From positions 32,403-40,274 of the forward strand of contig NVWT02000007.1 in the NCBI GenBank assembly GCA_002733735.2: DNA of 7,872 nt. The letters are read 5' to 3'. Below, piece by piece: positions 1 to 5,866 of the stretch. How positions within the stretch are numbered: position 1 is the stretch's first letter; each line of letters starts with the position of its first letter. The stretch comes from Robiginitomaculum sp. (GTDB taxonomy: Bacteria; Pseudomonadota; Alphaproteobacteria; Caulobacterales; Maricaulaceae). A program made the translations under genes and the position numbers. The notes under the pieces were generated by a model. It was given only the letters and a program-made list of their open reading frames with translations, ran no database searches and was not told the DNA's origin.

Positions 1-1691
1 CGGGCGGCTGCCATAAAGTCCTGATCAGCTGTTGCCCCAATGCTCAAAGGTTGATTAGGCGGCGTTGATTCATATCCAGCGGAATATTCAGGCGGGGCAC
101 CGAATGTCTCTTGCTCGCCCAATGATGGCAAGCCAGGCTCTGTATAAGCACCATAAATATCTTCATGGGCAGCACCTATATCTGGAGCATGGGGAGAAAC
201 TAGTTCTTCCGCCTGTCCGTACAAGGCTTCATCTTGTTCCCAAGATTTGTCTTGCCGTGGCTGTTTACTCTCTATTTCCCCGTCTTGTTCAATGTCTTGT
301 TCAGAAAATGGCGGAGTTGCACTTTCTTCGATAACTACCAAGCGATCCGTCAACTTATTTAAAGCCTGCTGCAACGGTGAAAGATCATCGCTTACTTGGT
401 CTACACTTTCGTCCAGTCTTTGATGAACTCGTTGTAAAGCCTCTTCAACTAGCTCTGCGGTTCTTACTTCGGATGCTCGTAAGCGCACCTCTAAATCATT
501 CTCAGCAGCTTTGTCTTTCTCTTTTTGATCTATATTATCCAATCTAACTTCAAGTCTTTTAGCAACATCAGCCATAGACTGACCAACCTTGTCCAAAGCA
601 CTTGCAGTGCTGTGTTGCATTTCGACAATTCTGTCTTCTGTTTTTTGCTCAGATTTTTCCAACCGGCCTTCAACAGCATCGCCCAATTTTGCAACAGCTA
701 CAGCAATTTTTTCCAAAGTACTGGCATGGCGATTTTCAGTATTGGCAAATTTTTGTTGCATACTGTTAAGAGCATCATCCATTTGCGCTATTTTGGGATT
801 AGCCGCATGTGCCTCGATTTGCGCCGCTAACTGACCTCTAGTTTCAGCAACCACTTTAATTAGCTCACGACTGATCAAAGAAAACTGATCATCAAACTTT
901 TTTGACAAGCCAATATCTGAATTTTGCGCTAAATTGGTTTCAGCAGATTTTAGGCGAGTATCAATGCTAACAAAACTGGCTTCTAACGTGCGGATCGCAG
1001 CATCCGTCTGTTTTTCAGCTTGCGCCAGCCTTTGACTTATTTCGTCAGAACGATTGTTGATCAGTTCTACATCTTTACCGACTTCGTGGCGAATAGCACT
1101 ATTATTGGTGTCCGTTTGTTCACCAATAGTGTCAACGCGTCTGGCGGTGTCTTTTAATTCGCGCGAAAATTTGGTGGCAAACTCTTCTAGTTCAGTACCC
1201 GATTGGCCAAGGCGTACATCTAGGGTTTGCAGAGAATTTTCCAACTGCTTGGTAACATCAACTTGGCTACCTTCTACGCCCTCAAGACGCGCCAGCAAAC
1301 CAAGAACAGTTTGATCAATTCCGGTTATTGCCAAAGTCGAGCGATGTTCAGTGGCCTCTAGCCTACGAGCCAAATTCTCAATTTCAGTGAACAAATGCTG
1401 ATCGCCCGCTGGCCTATGTTCTGCCCTGACCGGCTGATTAGATGATGGGCTTTGATGCATAAGGTATTCAGAAGAGGGAAATATGCCTCTTGCGGAATGA
1501 TTTTGGTTTTGCCTAATGTCAGAGTTAGCAGTGTCAGAATTAGAGGTGCCCGAATTAGAGGTGTCAGGCTCAAGCATTTTTACACTTAACCATTCACCCA
1601 AAGTCATGCCACGACGCTGCGCCGCTTCCTTAGCCACAGCACGAGCTTTAGGATCAATTCCCTTAACACTCCAAGGACCGTTACCAGCCAT
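1..1691 (-). CDS. podJ: PodJ-like polar organelle development / localization factor, N-terminal part (runs off left edge)
   Basis: The reading frame is open from the ATG at 1691 to the window edge: 563 full codons, and the last two bases (CG) imply an Arg. Residues 5-35 (GPWSVKGIDPKAR..., then RRGMTLGEWL) match the N-terminal signature of alphaproteobacterial PodJ-type proteins as I know it. Residues about 36-90 are a low-complexity, Asn/Ser-rich linker. Residues about 90-455 are charged, Ala/Gln/Glu-rich and heptad-like, consistent with a long coiled coil. Residues about 456-555 are acidic and Pro/Gly-rich. The visible end, DQDFMAAAR, resembles the conserved stretch before the membrane segment in this family. 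By analogy with Caulobacter PodJ, the missing part would hold a transmembrane helix, Sel1-like repeats and perhaps a peptidoglycan-binding domain. In Caulobacter PodJ is a polar scaffold for pili and holdfast factors. A GGGGAG Shine-Dalgarno (1700-1705), 8 nt from the ATG, supports the start. Orthology to podJ itself is inferred. Confidence 0.8.
   Translation of the reverse strand, partial: MAGNGPWSVKGIDPKARAVAKEAAQRRGMTLGEWLSVKMLEPDTSNSGTSNSDTANSDIRQNQNHSARGIFPSSEYLMHQSPSSNQPVRAEHRPAGDQHLFTEIENLARRLEATEHRSTLAITGIDQTVLGLLARLEGVEGSQVDVTKQLENSLQTLDVRLGQSGTELEEFATKFSRELKDTARRVDTIGEQTDTNNSAIRHEVGKDVELINNRSDEISQRLAQAEKQTDAAIRTLEASFVSIDTRLKSAETNLAQNSDIGLSKKFDDQFSLISRELIKVVAETRGQLAAQIEAHAANPKIAQMDDALNSMQQKFANTENRHASTLEKIAVAVAKLGDAVEGRLEKSEQKTEDRIVEMQHSTASALDKVGQSMADVAKRLEVRLDNIDQKEKDKAAENDLEVRLRASEVRTAELVEEALQRVHQRLDESVDQVSDDLSPLQQALNKLTDRLVVIEESATPPFSEQDIEQDGEIESKQPRQDKSWEQDEALYGQAEELVSPHAPDIGAAHEDIYGAYTEPGLPSLGEQETFGAPPEYSAGYESTPPNQPLSIGATADQDFMAAA
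1521..1565 (-). repeat. 3 x 15-bp tandem repeat coding for a pentapeptide in PodJ-like linker
   Basis: Three adjacent 15-bp units (1551-1565, 1536-1550, 1521-1535 in reading order) encode DTSNS, GTSNS and DTANS. They lie between the N-terminal signature and the coiled coil of the PodJ-like protein. The copies differ at a few bases and are in frame, so a change in copy number would only alter linker length. Confidence 0.85.
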
Positions 1692-1699
1692 CCGAATCA

Positions 1700-1705
1700 C
1701 TCCCC
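1700..1705 (-). promoter_or_regulatory. Shine-Dalgarno of the PodJ-like gene
   Basis: On the minus strand the sequence GGGGAG sits 8 nt before the ATG at 1691, and this decides the start. A GAATC (GANTC-type) site at 1694-1698 lies between this ribosome binding site and the start codon. Confidence 0.75.
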
Positions 1706-1728
1706 TAACGGATAAGTTTCCACATTAG

Positions 1729-1745
1729 CACCATGATATATGGTG
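1729..1745. promoter_or_regulatory. Short perfect inverted repeat, possible operator
   Basis: CACCAT (1729-1734) and ATGGTG (1740-1745) are perfect 6-bp arms around GATAT. The site is in the divergent gap, 38 bp before the PodJ-like start, where a promoter or operator for that gene would be expected. No regulator can be named from the sequence. Confidence 0.35.
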
Positions 1746-1807
1746 TAAACCAAAGTCATACACTACTATATCTTGCGGTATTGCCCAGAACTACCGGTAA
1801 CACCACG

Positions 1808-1822
1808 TTAATCGAGGTTAAC
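1808..1822. promoter_or_regulatory. CtrA-like site (TTAA-N6-TTAAC)
   Basis: TTAA at 1808-1811 and TTAAC at 1818-1822 are separated by 6 nt. The known CtrA consensus of alphaproteobacteria is TTAA-N7-TTAA, so this is one base short in spacing. It lies in the gap between the divergent PodJ-like and deiodinase-like genes, together with two further CtrA-like sites. Confidence 0.4.
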
Positions 1823-1838
1823 AAATCATATATTTGCG

Positions 1839-1854
1839 TTAACATCGGGTAAAC
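1839..1854. promoter_or_regulatory. CtrA-like site (TTAA-N7-TAAAC)
   Basis: TTAA at 1839-1842 is followed after exactly 7 nt by TAAAC at 1850-1854. This is the correct CtrA spacing with one mismatch in the second half. A further TTAACCAT at 1859-1866 matches the CtrA half-site. Confidence 0.45.
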
Positions 1855-1858
1855 ATCA

Positions 1859-1866
1859 TTAACCAT
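1859..1866 (+). promoter_or_regulatory. CtrA half-site TTAACCAT
   Basis: TTAACCAT matches the known CtrA half-site consensus. It ends 15 bp before the ATG of the deiodinase-like gene, so a bound regulator could block or set transcription of that gene as well as acting on the divergent podJ promoter. Confidence 0.4.
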
Positions 1867-1881
1867 AATGCGAAAATCCAA

Positions 1882-2553
1882 ATGAAATTCAAAACTATTG
1901 CCTTGCCGCACCGAAATAAACTCTCCGCCGATGAAGCCACCGCCAATGCGAGGAGCTTCTTTTTGGAAATGACAAACCGGCGCACAGTGCGTGATTTTTC
2001 GCCTGAACCAGTACCAGCATCTGTAATAAAGTGGGCAATACGCACCGCCGGAACCGCCCCTTCTGGCGCCAACAAACAGCCTTGGACATTTGTTGCGGTT
2101 TCAAATCCGCAGGTAAAAGCGAAGATCCGCGAGGCTGCCGAAAAGGAAGAGAAGATATTTTACGCCGGCAAAGCAGGCAAACAATGGTTAAAGGATCTGG
2201 CACACCTTGGTACTGATGAACACAAACCGTTCTTAGAAACAGCTCCGTGGTTGATCGTGGTTTTTCAACAGAACTACTCGATTGATGAGGCCTCTGGCGA
2301 GCGATCAAAGCATTATTACATTCAAGAAAGCGTTGGCTTGGCCAGCGGTTTGCTTATTGCCGCTTTGCACAAAGCGGGCTTGGCCACACTGACACACACT
2401 CCATCGCCAATGGGTTTTTTGCGTGATTTGCTTGGCAGACCAAAGTCGGAACGCGCAGTGATGATCGTAGTTGCCGGCTTTGCGGCTGATGATGCACGGG
2501 TTCCAGATATTGAACGCAAGCCTCTTGATGAAATAGCTAAATTTATTGAGTAA
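1882..2553 (+). CDS. Nitroreductase-fold flavoprotein, iodotyrosine deiodinase-like
   Basis: This is a 223-aa, full-length FMN-dependent protein of the nitroreductase superfamily. RRTVR (33-37) is the FMN-phosphate-binding arginine motif; PSGANKQPW (60-68) and THTPSP (171-176) line the flavin pocket; and ERKPLDE (211-217) is the C-terminal FMN contact seen in the deiodinase clade. Aligned by eye to human iodotyrosine deiodinase as remembered, E90, Y94 and K115 fall on the E157/Y161/K182 triad of the active-site lid, with identical spacings of 4 and 21 residues. That triad binds the zwitterion of halotyrosines, so reductive dehalogenation of a halogenated phenol or amino acid is a reasonable prediction. 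A role as an ordinary nitro- or quinone reductase is not excluded. No signal peptide is seen, so it is cytoplasmic. There is no good Shine-Dalgarno before the ATG. The next in-frame ATG (M30) would cut conserved sequence, so the first is preferred. Confidence 0.9.
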   Translation: MKFKTIALPHRNKLSADEATANARSFFLEMTNRRTVRDFSPEPVPASVIKWAIRTAGTAPSGANKQPWTFVAVSNPQVKAKIREAAEKEEKIFYAGKAGKQWLKDLAHLGTDEHKPFLETAPWLIVVFQQNYSIDEASGERSKHYYIQESVGLASGLLIAALHKAGLATLTHTPSPMGFLRDLLGRPKSERAVMIVVAGFAADDARVPDIERKPLDEIAKFIE

Positions 2554-2583
2554 AGTGGTCACTGATCCTACGCCATGTGGGAG

Positions 2584-2637
2584 CGGTATGGCCGGTAGTT
2601 GGCTCGGTATTACGACAAAGCGCAGAACGGTATGGCC
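2584..2637. repeat. 10-bp direct repeat in convergent gap
   Basis: CGGTATGGCC occurs at 2584-2593 and again at 2628-2637, between the 3' ends of the deiodinase-like and PhoD genes. No stem-loop followed by a T-run is visible in this 99-bp gap, so I could not identify a terminator for either gene. Confidence 0.6.
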
Positions 2638-2652
2638 TAATAAATCCTGACC

Positions 2653-4341
2653 CTAACTTCTCAAAAGCTCATCAGATTTTACCACAAAGCTATATTCTGT
2701 TTTTGCTGTCCACTTGCTTTGCCTAACATCGGACGTGCTAACAAAGTCAGCCAGCACCATATCTGGTTTGACCAACATCCGAATATAGCCGGTGTATTTA
2801 GTATCGTGCAGCAGCAAAGCCGGATTTTTCTTCTCGGTTAGCTCTCCAAAATTAACTCCCGGCGCAGAGACGTAAGCAAAATTACCCGGACTAGAAACAC
2901 CCGAAGTCCCAAGTTCTGTTCCAATACGGTTTCCTTTCTTGTCCAACAGATTTGCGGCCATGAAGTCATGAGTATCACCAGTGACCACCAACAAATTAGC
3001 TCCAGCTTGTTTGGCTTTATTATAGAAGCGTTCTCTTGCTGCTGGATAACCGTCCCAACTATCTAGGTTCAATAACGGGTTTAACCGCGAGCGCTGGAAA
3101 TACTGGTAATATAAAGGCTCGCTACGTTTGACGATCCATTTCAACCAAGCAGGCAATGTTTTCATATAATCCGGTGATCGGGTTTCAGTAAACAAGGTTT
3201 GATTGCCAATAATTTGCCACTTCTGACCAGATTTTACCGAAGTTTGCAAAGCATTTTCAACAAATTCAGATTGCGCATCTCCTAACATTCTTCGCGTCTG
3301 GTCACCTAATACTTCTTGTTCAAAAACCCGCAGCTTTTCCTGCACTTGTTTGTCGTTCGGATCAGCATCATTAGGCACTGGAAACTGATCAAAAGTGATC
3401 GGCTCTGATCGTCCAGAAAGTCTAGTTTCCAACATGGTTAAACTAGCTAAATTACCAAAATCAAACCGGCGATAATTAGCCGATAACGGCAAGCCATTTT
3501 GCGGCTCTCTGGTTGGTGTCCAATTGTAAAATGCCTTTAACGAGGCGGCTTCTCTGGCTGCCCATGGGCCTTGGGTGTTTGGGTCATGGTTTTGCGCCCC
3601 ACCCTTAAAGCTATCATTAGCGCTTTCATGATCGTCCCAAGTTAGTATCCAAGGCGCAGCAGCATGAGCTGCCTGCAAATCGGGATCACGATGATATTGT
3701 GCGTATCTTTTGGCATAATCATCATAACTTACACATTCATGTTTTGGCTCTGGAACCCGCCCTAATTCTTCGGCGTGTTCTGTTGCATAACCGCCAAGCC
3801 CATATTCATAGATATAGTCACCAAGCGCTAACACCACGTCCACTGGTTCAGCTGTGGCCAAATGCGCATAGGAATGAAAATAGCCCGCCGGATGGTTAGA
3901 GCAAGAAACAATCGCCATAGACACTTGTTCCACGTTACCAATTGGCAGAGTTTTGGTTCTGCCGATCATCGAAATATTTTCACCACGAATAAAACGATAA
4001 TAATAATTAGTTGCCGGATTTAGTCCGTGGACATCTACTTTCACCGGTACAATTTTCCCACCTGCAACAGCTATTTCTGCTGATTTTATCACGAAAGCAA
4101 ATTCCGGATCAGTTGCAATTTCCCAACGAACACTGCCTCCGCCTTTTGTAATGCAAGTCCACAATATCACGCGCTCGCTTAACGGATCACCAGAAGCAAT
4201 TCCATGTTGGAATGAACCGTTTATTGGCACAGATGAACGGGCTTTAATTTTTGGAGCGCAAGCAGCAGCTCCTAAAACACCCAAGCCGCCAGCACTTAAC
4301 GTTGCCCTACGTGTCCAGCCTTTGCCGGTATCATTTTTCAT
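2653..4341 (-). CDS. phoD: PhoD-family alkaline phosphatase, Tat-exported
   Basis: This 562-aa protein is a PhoD-type metallophosphatase (phosphomonoesterase or phosphodiesterase) acting outside the cytoplasm. The N-terminus has a twin-arginine signal: TRRATL at 10-15, then a Gly/Ala-rich hydrophobic stretch ending in LGAAAC at 23-28. That Cys could also be a lipobox. GIASGDP (47-53) and RVILWT (57-62) mark the N-terminal PhoD_N domain. The catalytic domain carries SCSN (C147), LGDYIYEYG (D175, Y178), WDDHE (235-239) and GDTHDF (455-460). The Cys and the Asp/Tyr pair correspond to the Fe(III) ligands known from Bacillus subtilis PhoD, and the remaining acidic and His residues to its Ca and phosphate site. 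The length is typical. AGGGG (4349-4353) lies 7 nt before the ATG and supports the start. Such enzymes are usually induced by phosphate starvation, but no clear Pho box is visible in the 53-bp upstream gap. Confidence 0.93.
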   Translation of the reverse strand: MKNDTGKGWTRRATLSAGGLGVLGAAACAPKIKARSSVPINGSFQHGIASGDPLSERVILWTCITKGGGSVRWEIATDPEFAFVIKSAEIAVAGGKIVPVKVDVHGLNPATNYYYRFIRGENISMIGRTKTLPIGNVEQVSMAIVSCSNHPAGYFHSYAHLATAEPVDVVLALGDYIYEYGLGGYATEHAEELGRVPEPKHECVSYDDYAKRYAQYHRDPDLQAAHAAAPWILTWDDHESANDSFKGGAQNHDPNTQGPWAAREAASLKAFYNWTPTREPQNGLPLSANYRRFDFGNLASLTMLETRLSGRSEPITFDQFPVPNDADPNDKQVQEKLRVFEQEVLGDQTRRMLGDAQSEFVENALQTSVKSGQKWQIIGNQTLFTETRSPDYMKTLPAWLKWIVKRSEPLYYQYFQRSRLNPLLNLDSWDGYPAARERFYNKAKQAGANLLVVTGDTHDFMAANLLDKKGNRIGTELGTSGVSSPGNFAYVSAPGVNFGELTEKKNPALLLHDTKYTGYIRMLVKPDMVLADFVSTSDVRQSKWTAKTEYSFVVKSDELLRS

Positions 4342-4348
4342 CTGTCAG

Positions 4349-4353
4349 CCCCT
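4349..4353 (-). promoter_or_regulatory. Shine-Dalgarno of phoD
   Basis: AGGGG on the minus strand, 7 nt before the ATG at 4341. The full divergent gap to rluD is only 53 bp (4342-4394), so promoters for both genes must be compact, overlap, or reach into the opposite gene. Confidence 0.6.
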
Positions 4354-4394
4354 AAAGTATTGCACTTATGGCAATCTGCGCCTAAGCCAAGCAG

Positions 4395-5405
4395 ATGACA
4401 ATTGAAAATCCACAATTACGACAACTTAGCGTGCTTGAAGATGCCGATGGCGAACGGGTCGATCGCTATTTGGCCAACCAGTGGCCGGATCTGTCACGGG
4501 TTCGCATACAAGCAATGTTGGCTGAGGGCAGGCTTTGTCTTGGCGATAAGCCGGTAATTAGTGCAAAAACCAAAGTTCGGTTCAAGGATTGTTTTACTTT
4601 GGATATCCCGCCACCAGTATCGGCTGATCCAGAACCAGAAGACATACCGCTGGAAATTTTATTTGAAGATCAACATTTAATTGTTCTGATCAAACCGGCT
4701 GGTCTTACCGTGCATCCAGCCGCCGGTAATTGGACCGGCACACTGGTCAATGCATTGTTATTTCATTGCGCCGGATCATTATCTGGTATTGGCGGGGTCG
4801 AGCGTCCGGGCATTGTTCATCGCCTCGACAAAGACACTTCCGGAGTAATGGTGGTTGCCAAATCAGATGTCGCGCACAGAGGTCTATCGGAACAGTTTGC
4901 CGCCCACACAGTAGAGCGAGCTTATCTAGCTCTTACCCGTGGCGCACCTTTGCCCAGGATAGGCAAGATAGAGACCCGTATTGCCAGATCCCCGCATGAC
5001 CGCAAGAAACAAGCGGTGGTTCGTAATCCGGAAAGTCAGCTTGGCCGTCATGCCATTACCAATTACCAATGCCTGTCACACTACGGACAGCAAAAGGGGC
5101 AACCGGTCGGCACACCAGCGGCATCCTTGGTAGAGTGCCGCTTGGAAACTGGACGCACTCATCAAATACGGGTGCATTTAGCGCATATTGGTTGTCCGGT
5201 GCTTGATGATGCGGTTTATGGCAAACATCGCGGTAATCGCAAATTACGCCATAAAGACGGAACTAGCGCACCATTTATTGGCCGCCAAGCTTTGCATGCA
5301 AGATTATTAGGTTTCGAGCACCCAGTAACCGAAGAGTATTTAAGTTTTGAAGCAGACCTACCAAGCGACATGCAAGGACTGCTAAATTTCATCAAAGCTT
5401 TGTAA
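4395..5405 (+). CDS. rluD: 23S rRNA pseudouridine synthase, RluD type (RluA family)
   Basis: This 336-aa, full-length member of the RluA/RluC/RluD family isomerises uridines in rRNA. RluD itself modifies helix 69 of 23S rRNA (positions 1911, 1915 and 1917 in E. coli numbering). Residues about 18-65 form an S4-like RNA-binding domain (RVDRYLANQWPDLSR...). The catalytic domain follows: EDQHLIVLIKPAGLTVHP (91-108) with the RluD-type VHPAAGN, then the catalytic HRLDKDTSG (142-150) with D145 as the essential Asp, LETGRTHQIRVH (250-261), and ALHARLLGFEHP (299-310). Choosing RluD over RluC rests on GIVHRLDKDT and VHPAAGNWTGTLVNALL-like sequence. No convincing Shine-Dalgarno precedes the ATG, and an upstream ATG at 4369 runs into a stop after five codons. 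In many alphaproteobacteria a gene of this family sits next to rpoH; here the downstream side is non-coding. Confidence 0.92.
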   Translation: MTIENPQLRQLSVLEDADGERVDRYLANQWPDLSRVRIQAMLAEGRLCLGDKPVISAKTKVRFKDCFTLDIPPPVSADPEPEDIPLEILFEDQHLIVLIKPAGLTVHPAAGNWTGTLVNALLFHCAGSLSGIGGVERPGIVHRLDKDTSGVMVVAKSDVAHRGLSEQFAAHTVERAYLALTRGAPLPRIGKIETRIARSPHDRKKQAVVRNPESQLGRHAITNYQCLSHYGQQKGQPVGTPAASLVECRLETGRTHQIRVHLAHIGCPVLDDAVYGKHRGNRKLRHKDGTSAPFIGRQALHARLLGFEHPVTEEYLSFEADLPSDMQGLLNFIKAL

Positions 5406-5417
5406 AATTCTTGAAAA

Positions 5418-5471
5418 ACTGGATAAATAAAAACCATTACCCACCTTAATCATTTTCCCCAGTGGATAAAT
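5418..5471 (-). repeat. Direct pair of DnaA-box-like sequences
   Basis: ACTGGATAAAT (5418-5428) and AGTGGATAAAT (5461-5471) are direct repeats differing at one base. On the minus strand their cores read TTATCCAGT and TTATCCACT, matching 7 and 8 of 9 positions of the DnaA box TTATCCACA. A third, weaker match (TTATCCCCG) lies at 5654-5662 on the plus strand. This could reflect DnaA control or chance. Confidence 0.3.
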
Positions 5472-5490
5472 CTTAAAAGGGCTGACCACG

Positions 5491-5504
5491 AAACAATATT
5501 GTTT
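5491..5504. promoter_or_regulatory. 14-bp perfect palindrome, candidate operator
   Basis: AAACAATATTGTTT is a perfect, uninterrupted palindrome about 86 bp after the rluD stop codon. Uninterrupted AT-rich palindromes of this size often bind dimeric repressors. No gene starts nearby, so its target is unclear; it could also act as a short RNA stem. Confidence 0.35.
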
Positions 5505-5534
5505 ATGGCATTGCCTGTTTTTAGTCTTTCCCAA

Positions 5535-5554
5535 AACCCACGTTTTATTGGGTT
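5535..5554. other. Hairpin AACCCA / TGGGTT
   Basis: AACCCA (5535-5540) and TGGGTT (5549-5554) are perfect 6-bp arms around an 8-nt loop. No clear T-run follows on either strand, so it is a weak terminator candidate for rluD at best. Confidence 0.3.
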
Positions 5555-5714
5555 GTTCGCGTATTAACAATGTCAAACAGCCGCAAGCGGGCGTTATGTA
5601 GCCACTTGCAACACCATTATAGCAAGAGCCGGCAAAGCGAGCATGGTTGAAACTTATCCCCGCTGTTCAAGTGTAGGGAAGGGGCAATGAGTGCTAAATA
5701 AGGGCTGTTTGAGA

Positions 5715-5737
5715 GCAAACTTATTACGTTTGTTTGC
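5715..5737. other. Hairpin GCAAAC / GTTTGC
   Basis: GCAAAC (5715-5720) pairs with GTTTGC (5732-5737). An alternative partner GTTTG at 5728-5732 competes for the same left arm. No T-run follows. Its role is unknown. Confidence 0.35.
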
Positions 5738-5788
5738 AAGTTTAGGGGCAGTTAAGGGTTAGGGTAAATGCTCGGTGCCCCTTGTTAT

Positions 5789-5846
5789 GCACCCTTATTG
5801 TCCTCCACCTTTATGGGGGAGGTGCCCCAAAGGGGCGGAGGGGTGC
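5789..5846. repeat. Multi-hairpin dispersed repeat element, copy 1
   Basis: An outer stem GCACCC (5789-5794) / GGGTGC (5841-5846) encloses two inner stems: CCTCC (5802-5806) / GGAGG (5818-5822) and GCCCC (5824-5828) / GGGGC (5832-5836). The order CCTCC-ACC, GGGGGAGGTG, variable hairpin, GGAGGGG matches a short intergenic palindromic repeat common in alphaproteobacteria. A related element lies at 7720-7766 in the opposite orientation. It ends 20 bp from the stop of the pentapeptide-repeat gene, where it could protect the mRNA 3' end or weakly terminate transcription. There is no T-run. Confidence 0.6.
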
Positions 5847-5866
5847 TAACGCGAGAGGAAGTAAAA

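Larger units (their letters stand above)
5406..5866. other. 461-bp non-coding region between rluD and the pentapeptide-repeat gene
   Basis: No credible coding sequence was found on either strand; the only open frame (5382-5576, minus) overlaps rluD and has no recognisable features. The left half is AT-rich and holds two near-identical direct copies of an 11-bp DnaA-box-like sequence, a 14-bp perfect palindrome and several small hairpins. The right half is richer in G-runs and ends in a multi-hairpin repeat element next to the 3' end of the pentapeptide-repeat gene. I looked for tRNA, tmRNA, SRP RNA and RNase P RNA signatures and saw none. A small regulatory RNA cannot be excluded. Confidence 0.6.

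Noticed and set aside
65..1314. Several plus-strand open frames of 80-100 codons
   Set aside because: They lie antisense to the continuous PodJ-like frame, which has the signature N-terminus and a good ribosome binding site.
1895..2562. Minus-strand open frames opposite the nitroreductase-like gene
   Set aside because: They show no motifs, while the plus-strand frame carries a complete FMN-binding family pattern.
5491..5662. Replication origin in the rluD downstream gap
   Set aside because: The DnaA boxes are imperfect and few, and no origin-linked genes (dnaA, hemE, parAB, repABC) are in the window. Kept only as a low-interest observation.
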